Source of the DNA: Aerococcus mictus | GTDB taxonomy: Bacteria; Bacillota; Bacilli; Lactobacillales; Aerococcaceae | DNA: 64,000 nucleotides | Reading direction: 5' to 3' | NCBI RefSeq assembly: GCF_003286595.3 | Contig: NZ_CP132985.1 | Location: 1,612,001-1,676,000, forward strand | Part shown: positions 25,295 to 35,100 of the stretch, piece by piece | Layout of the letters: each line of letters opens with the position of its first letter | Position numbering within the stretch: position 1 is the first letter of the stretch | Program-made: the position numbers and the translations under genes | Notes under the pieces: generated by a model | Databases searched by the model: none | Seen by the model: only the letters and a program-made list of their open reading frames with translations | What the model was told of the DNA's origin: nothing

Positions 25295-27166
25295 ATGAGT
25301 GAATTTAAAGAATTAACTTTTAAACCAGGCACCTATCATGTGCGTGCTAATGGACATAACGGCTCCCTCCCCATGACAGTTGAGTTATCTGAACACCGGA
25401 TCGAAAAAATCGAAGTCGATTCTAGTGGGGAAACCAAGGGAATTGCTAGCCCAGTCTTTACTGAAGTGCCCCAAGACATTATTGCTGGGCAAACTCTAAA
25501 TGTAGATACCGTTTCGGGTGCTACCGTGTCTAGCCACGGTATTATCGATGGGGTGGCCGACGCGGTTAAAGAAGCCGGCGCTGATCCAGAAGTCTTACGC
25601 CAACGGCCTAAGCCTGAAAAAGCAACCGCCCAAGACGAAAGCTTGGAAACGGATGTCGTAGTCGTTGGTGGTGGTGGAGCTGGTTTATCCGCAGCTGCTG
25701 CTAGTTTACAAAGCGGTAAAAAGGTCATCCTGTTAGAAAAATTCCCTGTGATCGGTGGGAATACCGTCCGTACCGGTGGCCCAATGAACGCTGCTGACCC
25801 TGAATGGCAAAAAGAATTCAAGGCTCTCCCCGGTGAAGACCACACCTTAGAAGAAATTTACAATCTTGATGAAAGTGAAATCGACCAAGAATACTTAGAA
25901 GACTTCCGCGAATTAAGAAAACAAATTAAGGCTTACTTAGAGGAAGTCGATGGTAAGGACGAATACCTCTTCGACTCCACCCTCTTACACCGGATTCAAA
26001 CCTACCTCGGTGGTAAACGGACTGACCTCAAGGGCAACCAAGTCTATGGGAACTACGACCTCGTCAAGACCTTAACTGATAACGTGCTGGACTCAGTCCA
26101 CTGGTTATCAGACATTGGGGTGGACTTCAACTACAAGAGTGTGGAAATGCCAGTTGGGGCAATGTGGCGCCGTGGTCACCAACCAACTAGTGACAACGGC
26201 TATGCCTATGTCAAGAATCTCGAAAAATTCATCTTAGACAATGGCGGCCAAATCATCACTGATGCCCGCGTTAACGAATTACTCGTCGAAGACGACCGTG
26301 TCGTTGGGGTGAAAGCAGACCACCAAGGCGCTAGCTTAACCGTTAATGCCAAAGCCGTTGTTCTAGGTTCTGGTGGTTTTGGGGCCAACACCAAGATGCT
26401 CCAAGAATACAACACCTACTGGGAACGGATTGACGATGACATTAAAACCTCTAACTCCCCTGCCATCACTGGTGACGGGATTCAATTAGGGGAACAAGTC
26501 CACGCTGACTTAGTCGACATGGGTATGATCCAAATGCTCCCAACCTGTGACCCTGAAACCGGAGCACTCTTCACCGGTCTCCAAGTTCCGCCAGCAAACT
26601 TCCTCATGGTCAACCAAGAAGGTAAACGTTTCGTTAATGAATTTGGTACCCGGGATGAAATTTCCAAGGCAGCCATCGCTAACGGCAGTCTCTTCTACTT
26701 AATCGCAGACGATGAAATTAAGGAGACGGCCTATAATACCAGCCAAGAAAAAATCGACCAACAAGTGGAAGAAGGTACTCTCTACCGAGCTGATACCATT
26801 GGTGAATTAGCGGAACAAATTGGGGTTGACCCAAGTGTGCTAGAAGAAACCGTAGCTACCTATAATTCTTATGTTGAAAAAGGGGAAGACCCTGATTTCC
26901 ACAAGAATGCCTTCGATCTAAAGGTAGAAGTCGCACCATTCTATGCGACCCCACGTAAACCAGCTGTCCACCACACCATGGGTGGCTTGAAGATCGATAC
27001 CGATGCCCATGTCATCAACCAAGATGGCGAAATCATCAAGGGCTTATACGCTGCTGGTGAAGTAGCTGGTGGTGTCCATGCCGGTAACCGTTTAGGTGGT
27101 AACGCCTTAGCTGATATCTTTACCTATGGCCGAATCGCCGGTAAGAACGCCAGTCAAGAAGCCTAG
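25295..27166 (+). CDS. FMN-bind/FAD fumarate reductase-like flavoprotein
   Basis: 623 residues from ATG 25295 (AAGGA 8 nt upstream; the longer frame from GTG 25256 includes the promoter region). An N-terminal FMN-binding domain (about 1-105) carries [10 protein letters not shown] at 71-80, the Ser/Thr motif that ApbE flavinylates. An FAD-binding domain follows, starting [14 protein letters not shown], with the FrdA/flavocytochrome c catalytic part ([32 protein letters not shown]). Such soluble enzymes reduce fumarate, urocanate or related enoates. There is no signal peptide. It is divergent from the EgtU-like importer and lies under a cre site. Confidence 0.88.
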   Translation: MSEFKELTFKPGTYHVRANGHNGSLPMTVELSEHRIEKIEVDSSGETKGIASPVFTEVPQDIIAGQTLNVDTVSGATVSSHGIIDGVADAVKEAGADPEVLRQRPKPEKATAQDESLETDVVVVGGGGAGLSAAAASLQSGKKVILLEKFPVIGGNTVRTGGPMNAADPEWQKEFKALPGEDHTLEEIYNLDESEIDQEYLEDFRELRKQIKAYLEEVDGKDEYLFDSTLLHRIQTYLGGKRTDLKGNQVYGNYDLVKTLTDNVLDSVHWLSDIGVDFNYKSVEMPVGAMWRRGHQPTSDNGYAYVKNLEKFILDNGGQIITDARVNELLVEDDRVVGVKADHQGASLTVNAKAVVLGSGGFGANTKMLQEYNTYWERIDDDIKTSNSPAITGDGIQLGEQVHADLVDMGMIQMLPTCDPETGALFTGLQVPPANFLMVNQEGKRFVNEFGTRDEISKAAIANGSLFYLIADDEIKETAYNTSQEKIDQQVEEGTLYRADTIGELAEQIGVDPSVLEETVATYNSYVEKGEDPDFHKNAFDLKVEVAPFYATPRKPAVHHTMGGLKIDTDAHVINQDGEIIKGLYAAGEVAGGVHAGNRLGGNALADIFTYGRIAGKNASQEA

Positions 27167-27199
27167 CTAAAAAACCTCTAAAAACATAACGACTAAAAA

Positions 27200-27347
27200 G
27201 GCTGAGTGTGACAAGTGCGTCAAAGAGCAAGACCGCTGGGAAAAAAAGGTATTAAAATTCTCAAAGAGAATTTAGCGCCTTTTTCTGAAGCGGACGCTTG
27301 CTCTGCGCTTGGAACACGTTTTGTTAAGAATACTTGTATCAAATACT
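27200..27347. repeat. dispersed palindromic intergenic repeat, copy C
   Basis: A 100-bp palindrome (27212-27311) in the opposite orientation to copy A. Shared arms are AGAGCAAG/CTTGCTCT, CCGCT/AGCGG and AATTCTC/GAGAATT. The middle differs on both arms (AAAAAGG pairing with CCTTTTT). The end GAGTGTGACA is the reverse complement of the ends in copies A and B. GGCTGAGT occurs at both flanks (27200-27207 and 27350-27357). Confidence 0.85.
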
Positions 27348-27378
27348 AAGGCTGAGTACAAAAGTGCTCAGCCTTTTT
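27348..27378 (+). terminator. terminator downstream of the flavoprotein gene
   Basis: AAGGCTGAG (27348-27356) pairs with CTCAGCCTT (27367-27375), then a T run. It lies beyond the palindromic repeat, so that repeat is within the transcript. Confidence 0.75.
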
Positions 27379-27500
27379 CGATTGCAATGGTTAACCCAGC
27401 GAATTCCCGCTAGTCATGGTAAAGTATAGTTATCGCTAGCAAAATTTTCTTTCAAAGGGGAAGAATTTCTTGCTGAATTCCACTAAGAAAGGTGACCCTT

Positions 27501-28163
27501 ATGTTATCTGACCAAAATGCCTATTATCTTCTCCAAGAGATGATTAAATTTTATCCCCATGTGACTACTGAATTAAACTATGAGACCAATTTCCAATTGC
27601 TGATTGCTGTGATTCTCAGCGCCCAATCGACTGACCAAGGAGTCAATAAAGTCACTGCCAAATTATTTAGGGACTACCCCACTGCCGAGAAGATGGCCCA
27701 AGCCAGTCCTAAAGACTTGGAACCCTATATCCAGCCCATTGGCCTCTATAAAAATAAGGCCAAATACATCCAAAAGGCTGCCCAACAAATTATTGAAGAT
27801 TTCAACGGCCAGGTTCCTAAAGACCGTAAAGCCATTGAAAGCATTTCTGGCGTCGGGCGTAAAACGGCTAATGTAGTCCTGAGTATCGCCTATGATGTGC
27901 CTGCCTTTGCGGTGGATACCCATGTTCAAAGAGTCTGCAAGCACCACCGCATCGTTGACCAAGATGCCAGTGTGAAAGAGGTCGAAAAGCGGGTCACTGA
28001 CTTACTCGATGAATCCCAATGGCGCCAAGCCCACCAAGCTTTAGTGCGCTTTGGCCGCTATATCTGTACCGCTAGAAAACCGCAATGCTACGCCTATGAG
28101 CAATTATTTCACCTCCCTGACCCCAGTGAGGAAGATCTACTTCCTAAAGCAGGCGAAAAATAA
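27501..28163 (+). CDS. nth: endonuclease III, DNA glycosylase/AP lyase
   Basis: 220 residues from ATG 27501 (AAGAAAGG 8 nt upstream; the GTG at 27492 overlaps the site). It removes oxidised pyrimidines and cuts at the abasic site. The helix-hairpin-helix SGVGRKTANVV with the catalytic Lys and the following DTHVQRV with the catalytic Asp are intact. The C-terminal [4Fe-4S] loop, normally C-x6-C-x2-C-x5-C, reads CTARKPQCYAYEQLF. Only the first two Cys remain, so the cluster is probably absent or altered. It is monocistronic with a terminator. Confidence 0.9.
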   Translation: MLSDQNAYYLLQEMIKFYPHVTTELNYETNFQLLIAVILSAQSTDQGVNKVTAKLFRDYPTAEKMAQASPKDLEPYIQPIGLYKNKAKYIQKAAQQIIEDFNGQVPKDRKAIESISGVGRKTANVVLSIAYDVPAFAVDTHVQRVCKHHRIVDQDASVKEVEKRVTDLLDESQWRQAHQALVRFGRYICTARKPQCYAYEQLFHLPDPSEEDLLPKAGEK

Positions 28164-28172
28164 TAATCAATT

Positions 28173-28213
28173 AAAAAGCGAGCAGGTCCAGCAAATGGTC
28201 CGCTCGCTTTCTT
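28173..28213 (+). terminator. terminator after nth
   Basis: AAAGCGAGC (28175-28183) pairs with GCTCGCTTT (28202-28210), then TCTT. Confidence 0.75.
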
Positions 28214-28300
28214 GTACCCCCACTAAGGAAGTCAGTACTTTTTTAATTTGATAGTTACTTTTTATGTTTCCTAGTCTCATTCGAGGCCAATAAACTGCTC

Positions 28301-29236
28301 TTAAAGATAAAAATCTTGCTGACCTTGCCAGACCCGGACAGGATATTGATCAATCATTAAACTTTCCCCGTCGACTTGGCTAATCATTGGACTATCAATC
28401 TCCACTTCAACCAATTTCCCGCTTAAATGAGTCATATAAGGAGAGGACTCTTGCTGGTGACTGATAAAAATACGGTAGAGGAGGTCTACAATCGCCAGGG
28501 GGTTAATATCATGAATAACAATGGCCGATACTTGGCGGTCCTTGATTTTTTCCAAGGGGTAGAGATGAATGCCCCCGCCAAAGTAAGGGTTATTCATAAA
28601 GACCACCAAGGCACAGCGGTCAAAATGATAGGGCCGGCCATCGATCTTCAAGTGGCAATTAAAAAGTGACAACCGGGGTAAGCTTTGAAAGAGCCCCACG
28701 ATATAACGTAATTTATTGCCCCAGGGCTTACGAAAGATTCCCTGACTTTCTTTGAGCTTGATGGCTTGCTCAATGACGACACCATCAAAACCCAGCCCTA
28801 AACTATTGACCAAAGACCGTCTGCGTCCCTCTTGGCCCAATTGATAGTGGTAGATGGGCAGAGTTTGAGGGGATGATCCTTCCACTAAAGGGGCTAGATA
28901 GTCAGACAAGCTGCTTTTATCCTGCTGGAAATAGCGTGAGAAATCATTGCCTGAACCCGCTGGTAAATAGGTCAGGGGAATGTCGACTTGCTTAGCTTGG
29001 AGGACGGCGACTAGTTCATGGAGGGTCCCATCGCCACCAATCACCAAGAGGCGGCTCTCCTTTTGAAAATTATCCAGGAGCTCTGGTACTAAGTCAAAGA
29101 TATGGCCCGGATAAGCGGTAGTATGCACGCGATAGCCCTGCTGGTGGTCATCAAGATAAGCTTGAACCTGGTCCAGTACTTCCCTTCCCCGGCCTAATCC
29201 AGCCTCTTCATGGCAAATAATTTCAATCACAGTCAT
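28301..29236 (-). CDS. diacylglycerol kinase-family lipid kinase (YegS/DgkB-like)
   Basis: 311 residues. The DAGK catalytic-domain motif VIGGDGTLHE and the nucleotide loop PAGSGNDFSRYF are present, and GLGFDGVV follows. Family members phosphorylate diacylglycerol or related lipids (DgkB recycles diacylglycerol from lipoteichoic acid synthesis); others are of unknown substrate. It is probably soluble and membrane-associated. It is a single gene. Confidence 0.87.
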   Translation of the reverse strand: MTVIEIICHEEAGLGRGREVLDQVQAYLDDHQQGYRVHTTAYPGHIFDLVPELLDNFQKESRLLVIGGDGTLHELVAVLQAKQVDIPLTYLPAGSGNDFSRYFQQDKSSLSDYLAPLVEGSSPQTLPIYHYQLGQEGRRRSLVNSLGLGFDGVVIEQAIKLKESQGIFRKPWGNKLRYIVGLFQSLPRLSLFNCHLKIDGRPYHFDRCALVVFMNNPYFGGGIHLYPLEKIKDRQVSAIVIHDINPLAIVDLLYRIFISHQQESSPYMTHLSGKLVEVEIDSPMISQVDGESLMIDQYPVRVWQGQQDFYL

Positions 29237-29320
29237 GTCCCCTTTTTGTCTAATGAGTCCTTGGCTTGCTCCTTGCCGTCCTTCTCTCTTGGTCTTTGAC
29301 CAGCTTATAAAAGCTGACGA

Positions 29321-30511
29321 CTAATAGCCCTCGCGGTAATAGTCGTCTCCCTTATAGAGATCATGCAGATAGTAAATCGATTCACGACCTGGCATTTTCA
29401 GTGGCATTTGTGGGTCTGAGAAGAGGGTTATCAAAGCGGGTGGGAGTTTGGAAATTTTCACTTGTTCTGGTGAAATGGCAGTAACAATTTCATCGCCGCG
29501 ACCTTCTAAAATTTTCTTTCCAAATTGAGGATCAATCAAAGTTCCCCGGCCGACTGCTGCTAGATCAGCATAGTTCAGGGCATCTTGGGCCTTTTCTTCA
29601 TCTGTAATCCCCCCAACGACAATCAACTTCACCTCGTCAGGCAAGACTTGACGGTAAAATTGGGAGTAAGTCTTATCTTGACCAGCGGGTTTGCCCTTAT
29701 AGTTTAAGTTAGAAACATGGATATAGTCAAAATCATAATCCTTACCTAAATCTTCCACTAGGCGGGTAGAATCTTCATAGGTGTAACCCACATTGTCCCC
29801 GTGAATTTCTTCTGGACTGATCCGGTAACCAATAATGAAGTCAGCAGGGGCTTCTTTTCTAACCACTTCAAAGACCGCATCATTGACTTCGCGAATAAAG
29901 CGTGTCCGGTTTTCATAGGAACCGCCCCACTTATCGGTCCGTTGGTTGGACCATTTGGAGAAGAATTGTTGGTGGAGGTAGTGGTTAGCCCCATGGATTT
30001 CTACCCCATCAAAACCGGCTTTAATGGCGCGGCGGGTAGCTTCTCCAAAGGCCTTAATGGTCGCATCAATTTCTTCTTCAGTGATTTCTTGGACTGGATA
30101 GTCTAAGAAAGAAAAGTCAATGGCACTCGGCGCTAAGGCGCGACCCCCGTGGCGGGCAGGGAAATTGGATTCCCGGCCGGAGTGGTTCAATTGAATAACA
30201 GCCTTGTTACCTTTTGCTTTGAGGCTTTTGGCGATTTTACTTAAGCCTTCGATGTGGTCATCACTTTGGATCCCTAACTGCTCCTTGTTGGCTGCCCAGG
30301 TATGGGAAGGACCACCATCCTTAATCACATAGCAATATTCGACAATCACCAATCCAGCTGATTCTGAACGCGCTGCGTAATAGTCTAGAGTGTCTTGACT
30401 GACAAAACCTTCGCTCAATCCACTATTAGTTAACATTGGCGGTTGGACAATCCGGCCCTTTAATTGAGCCCCGTGCCGCAAAGTAACGGTATCAGTTAAT
30501 TTTTTAGTCAT
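29321..30511 (-). CDS. NADH-dependent flavin oxidoreductase (Old Yellow Enzyme family)
   Basis: 396 residues from ATG 30511 (GAAAGGA 8 nt upstream; the longer open frame runs through the promoter). FMN TIM barrel with QLNHSGRESN and the intact active-site pair in VEIHGANHYLHQQFF, then GYRISPEE and VVGGIT. It should reduce activated alkenes or similar electrophiles. It is divergent from an MFS transporter. The promoter region carries a palindrome that may be an operator. Confidence 0.88.
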   Translation of the reverse strand: MTKKLTDTVTLRHGAQLKGRIVQPPMLTNSGLSEGFVSQDTLDYYAARSESAGLVIVEYCYVIKDGGPSHTWAANKEQLGIQSDDHIEGLSKIAKSLKAKGNKAVIQLNHSGRESNFPARHGGRALAPSAIDFSFLDYPVQEITEEEIDATIKAFGEATRRAIKAGFDGVEIHGANHYLHQQFFSKWSNQRTDKWGGSYENRTRFIREVNDAVFEVVRKEAPADFIIGYRISPEEIHGDNVGYTYEDSTRLVEDLGKDYDFDYIHVSNLNYKGKPAGQDKTYSQFYRQVLPDEVKLIVVGGITDEEKAQDALNYADLAAVGRGTLIDPQFGKKILEGRGDEIVTAISPEQVKISKLPPALITLFSDPQMPLKMPGRESIYYLHDLYKGDDYYREGY

Positions 30512-30602
30512 AGTAAGTATCCTTTCGCTAGCAAGCCATTTTTTAATAATTCTTATTGAACCAAAAAGAAACGGCCTGTTTTGTTTTTTTCCTTTGGACA
30601 TT

Positions 30603-30625
30603 ATTTTAGCAAAATTCGCTAAAAT
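30603..30625. promoter_or_regulatory. palindromic operator candidate at the OYE promoter
   Basis: ATTTTAGC-N7-GCTAAAAT, a perfect 8-bp inverted repeat. It overlaps the likely - strand -10 (TGCTAAAAT). A related half-site, TTCGCTA, recurs near 30685. The size suits a TetR- or MarR-type repressor. Confidence 0.5.
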
Positions 30626-30766
30626 TTCCAGAAAATGATGAATTTTACTTCTGTTCAATCGTGAACATTGATTAACTAGGCAAAAAATTCGCTATTCCTA
30701 GTCCCTTTTATTGGGAGGAATTCTCAATTCTTTTGGCTTAAATTTTCTTTTATCCCCCTACTTTCG

Positions 30767-30775
30767 TGATATGAT
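30767..30775 (+). promoter_or_regulatory. extended -10 promoter of the MFS gene
   Basis: TGATATGAT (hexamer 30770-30775), 47 nt before the ATG. No good -35 is seen. Confidence 0.45.
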
Positions 30776-30821
30776 AGCAATGGTTATATAAAATTTTATT
30801 AATAAAAGAAAGGACTGTTTT

Positions 30822-31964
30822 ATGAGTACTAAGCAACTTCCTTGGAAAAATTTATTGATACTAGCTTTTATCGCTTGTATTGCCATGATTTCAGAATTAC
30901 TGCCTTCAGGATTCTTGCAAGAAATGGCCAGTGCTTTTAACGTGCCTTTAGGACGAATGAGTCTCTTTATTGGGACCTATGCCATTATGTCGGCCGCAGT
31001 CGGTATTCCCATTACCCGGGCCTTTTCACAGGTCAACCGGAAAACCTACTTGCTATGGGTCTGTGGCTTCTTCGCTGTCAGCAATTTATGCATTGCTTTT
31101 GCTCCCAACTTTCTCATCGCCTTTTTGGCACGGATTATCGCCGGAGCAGCTGCGGGAGCACTCTGGGCTATGTTAGGATCTTACCCTATTGGCTTTTTAC
31201 CCTTGCACTTAGCAGGACGTGGGACTGCCATTGTCCTAGCGGGAGTGACTTTTGGATTGAGTGTCGGCCTACCTCTAGCAACGCTTTTTGCTAAGGCCTT
31301 TGGTTGGCGGATGGGATTTGTTTTAATTACGCTTTTATTTATTGCCTCCGCTCTCCTTGGTTTGAAACTCTTTCCTCCAGTAGATGGTGAAGAATACAAT
31401 GCTGATAACAACTACGGCAAGCTCTTAAAAAATAAGGGAATTTTGATTGCCAGTTTGGCAACGATTCTAATCGTGATGGCCCAATATATTTCTTACATTT
31501 TTATCCAACTCATTGCCCAAACAGCAGGCATTGCCGTGGCCTCTGCCCAAGCGGCCTTTGGGGTTGGCGCCCTTCTATCGATCGGCATTGTCGCCCGCTT
31601 TATTGACCGCTATCTCTTCAAGTTAACCCTAGCCATTTCGGCTCTAACCGCCATCGCCATTTTTATCTTAGTGGTTAACGTCCCTAGTCCCTTGATTAAT
31701 TACCTGGCCTTCGCCCTCTGGGGATTAGGCTTTGCGCCGATGACGACCCTCCTGCAAACCGCAACCACTAAACAAGTTGACCATGGCAAGGCCTTAGCCA
31801 ATTCTGTCAGCGCGACTTCCTATGACTTAGCCATCATGCTGTCTAGTTTACTGGGCAGTATAACCATCGCTTCGCTCGGGCTCAGCGGAACGCTTTGGAT
31901 TTCCATTGGATTTGCCTTAGCTGTCTTCTTTTTGGTTTTCTTTAACCATAAATATTTTACCTAA
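30822..31964 (+). CDS. MFS transporter (DHA1-type)
   Basis: 380 residues, AGAAAGG before ATG, twelve predicted membrane helices. The family motif A-like region lies around TRAFSQVNRKTYL and an RIIAGAAAGALWA segment follows in helix 4. It resembles the AraJ/YdhP-like drug-proton antiporters of the major facilitator superfamily, so export of a drug or metabolite is most likely. It is divergent from the OYE gene, and a shared regulator and substrate are possible. Confidence 0.82.
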   Translation: MSTKQLPWKNLLILAFIACIAMISELLPSGFLQEMASAFNVPLGRMSLFIGTYAIMSAAVGIPITRAFSQVNRKTYLLWVCGFFAVSNLCIAFAPNFLIAFLARIIAGAAAGALWAMLGSYPIGFLPLHLAGRGTAIVLAGVTFGLSVGLPLATLFAKAFGWRMGFVLITLLFIASALLGLKLFPPVDGEEYNADNNYGKLLKNKGILIASLATILIVMAQYISYIFIQLIAQTAGIAVASAQAAFGVGALLSIGIVARFIDRYLFKLTLAISALTAIAIFILVVNVPSPLINYLAFALWGLGFAPMTTLLQTATTKQVDHGKALANSVSATSYDLAIMLSSLLGSITIASLGLSGTLWISIGFALAVFFLVFFNHKYFT

Positions 31965-32001
31965 TGCTAGCGATTCATGCCTATAGATAACTATTCCTTA
32001 T

Positions 32002-32040
32002 GGTGTTGGGTGAAGCCTTCTGCTCGCTCAACACCTTTTT
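32002..32040 (+). terminator. terminator after the MFS gene
   Basis: GGTGTTG (32002-32008) pairs with CAACACC (32029-32035), then TTTTT. Confidence 0.75.
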
Positions 32041-32053
32041 ATTACCAAAATTA

Positions 32054-32104
32054 AAAACCGATCTCCCCTAGCTAATCAGAAATCTAGCTAGGAGAAATCG
32101 GTTT
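32054..32104. terminator. terminator of the giant surface-protein gene
   Basis: A long hairpin (AAAACCGATCTC.. CTAGCTA paired with TAGCTAGGAGAAATCGGTTTT), T-rich on the - strand exit. It can act in both directions. Confidence 0.75.
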
Positions 32105-32170
32105 TCTTTTAAGCTTTTTTCACATCAAGTGATTGGTTGGTAAGAATTATCTAGTGATGGTTAAAAGCTT

Positions 32171-35100
32171 TTATTTGTTTTTCCGTTTGCTTGGAAGGGC
32201 TAGGATTGCTCCTGCGGCAACTAACAAGAGTTCCAAGGCTACTGGTGCTGCAACCACACCGGTCTTAGGTAGGCTGGTGTTGGCATTTTCAGTTTGAGCG
32301 GCTTTTTTAGTTTGACTTTCTTTCTCTTCCACTCGGCTGAGCTTTGGACTTGCTGTAGCAGCGCTTTGACTGTCTTCCTTAGCAATGGTTTCAGTAGAAT
32401 GATCAGTCTTTGCTTGTTGACTGTGATCAGTTACTGTAGTTTGACTTGGTTGTTGACTGTGATCAGTTTCTTGACTTGGGTGATCGTTGTCCTCTGTCTT
32501 AGGAGCAGCAGGATGGCTAGGTTCAAGACTTGGGCTAGCTGGTTTTGGACTTGAAGGACTTGGTAGTGGTGAAGTTGGGATTTCATCCACAATCACTTCT
32601 CCTACTTTTGAAACCTTCTTATCCTTGCCTTGAGCAATAGCGGTAATCTTGTCCTTAGCTTTCAGTGTAACTCCATCAGGAACTGGAACAAGGAAATTGC
32701 CGTCTTTATCAGCAGTGACTTCAACTGGCTTATCTAGACCTGGAATCGTCACAATAACCTTAGCGAAGGCTTCTGTCTTACCACTGATTTGCTTGTCGCC
32801 TTCCTTCACTTTATCGAAGACTGGTGGCAAGGTGGTTTCACGTTCAGCAAAGACTTTATCTTTTTCGATGAGGTCTTTAGTGCCATCTGGGTAGGTGAAG
32901 ATCGCATTGCCGTCCTTATCGATAGTGATGACCGTGTCCTTAGGTAGATCTTTATTAAAGTCTTTCAACGATTTGACTGCTTGGTCTTGTTCTTCCTTAG
33001 TGATCTTATTCAAGTCATCCACCAAGGTAATCACTGGTTTAGGTGTGTATTTTTGACTTTGATCGCTGACAGTGACTTTAGCTTCCACAGTGTCTGTGGT
33101 CCCGTCTGGGTAAGTTACTTTCACTGGTACAGTGATCACATCGCCGTCTTTGGCGCCTTCTGGAACCTTCACAGTTAAGCTACCGTCTGGGTGGACAGTC
33201 ACGCCTTCTGGGGCGTCTTTACCAAGTTCGTACTTGGTACCTTCTGGGGCTGGAGTGGTCTTGCCATCTTTATCGGTAAAGTTTGGTTTTTCCACTGGCA
33301 CTTCTTGGCCTGGGGTACCGGTCTTATCGCCGTACTTAGGTTCAACTTTTTGACTTTGGTCAACGACAGTCACTTTAGCTTCCACAGTATCAGTAGTGCC
33401 ATCTGGGTAGGTTACTTTAACCGGAACAGTAATCACGTCACCATCTTTAGCGCCTTCTGGAACCTTCACGGTTAAGCTACCATCTGGATTCACTGTCACA
33501 CCTTGTGGAGCGTCCTTGCCAAGTTCATACTTAGCCCCTTCTGGAGTCTTAGTTGGGTTGCCGCCTTTGTCGGTGAAGTTTGGTTTTTCTACCTTAGCCT
33601 CTTTACCCGGGGTGCCGGTCTTGTCGTCATATTTAGGTTGAACCTTTTGACTTTGATCAACGACGGTCACTTTAGCTTCCACAGTATCTGTAGTGCCATC
33701 TGGGTAGGTTACTTTAACCGGAACAGCAATCACGTCGCCGTCTTTGGCGCCTTCTGGAACTTTAACACTTAAGCTACCGTCTGGGTTGACAGTCACGCCT
33801 TGTGGGGCATCCTTGCCAAGTTCGTACTTAGTACCTTCTGGAGTCTTAGTTGGATTGCCGTCTTTGTCGGTGAAGTTTGGCTTATCTACCTTAGCTTCTT
33901 TACCCGGGGTGCCGGTCTTGTCGTCATATTTAGGTTGGACCTTTTGACTTTGGTCAACGACGGTCACTTTAGCTTCCACAGTATCTGTAGTGCCATCTGG
34001 GTAGGTTACTTTAACCGGAACAGCAATCACGTCGCCGTCTTTGGCGCCTTCTGGAACTTTAACACTTAAGCTACCGTCTGGGTTGACAGTCACGCCTTGT
34101 GGGGCATCCTTGCCAAGTTCGTACTTAGTACCTTCTGGAGTCTTAGTTGGATTGCCGTCTTTGTCGGTGAAGTTTGGCTTATCTACCTTAGCTTCTTTAC
34201 CCGGGGTGCCGGTCTTGTCGTCATATTTAGGTTGGACCTTTTGACTTTGGTCAACGACGGTCACTTTAGCTTCCACAGTATCTGTAGTGCCATCTGGGTA
34301 GGTTACTTTAACCGGAACAGCAATCACGTCGCCGTCTTTGGCGCCTTCTGGAACTTTAACACTTAAGCTACCGTCTGGGTTGACAGTCACGCCTTGTGGG
34401 GCATCCTTGCCAAGTTCGTACTTAGCCCCTTCTGGAGTCTTGGTTGGGTTGCCATCTTTGTCAGTGAAGACTGGTTTTTCAACTGGAACTTCTTGACCTG
34501 GAGTTCCTGTCTTTTCACCATACTTAGGTTCCACTTTTTGACTTTGGTCAACAACAGTGACTTTAGCTTCCACAGTATCTGTAGTCCCGTCTGGGTAAGT
34601 TACTTTCACTGGAACAGTAATCACGTCGCCATCTTTGGCCCCTTCTGGAACCTTAACATTTAAGCTACCGTCTGGGTTGACAGTCACACCTTGTGGTGCG
34701 TCTTTTCCTAATTCGTACTTCGTACCTTCAGGAACCTTGGTTGGCTTATTGTCCTTGTCAGTAAAGTTTGGTTTTTCTACTGGAACTTCTTGACCTGGGG
34801 TGCCGGTCTTGTCCTCGTACTTAGGCTCTACCTTTTGACTTTGATCCTTAACCGTCACTTTGGCGTTGACAGTATCTGTAGTCCCATCTGGGTAGGTTAC
34901 CTTAACCGGAACAGTGATCACGTCGCCGTCTTTAGCGCCTTCTGGAACCTTAACACTTAAGCTTCCGTCTGGGTTGACGGTTACTCCTTGTGGAGCGTCT
35001 TTTCCTAATTCGTACTTCGTACCTTCAGGAACCTTGGTTGGCTTATTGTCCTTGTCAGTGAAGTTTGGTTTTTCTACTGGAACTTCTTGACCTGGGGTGC

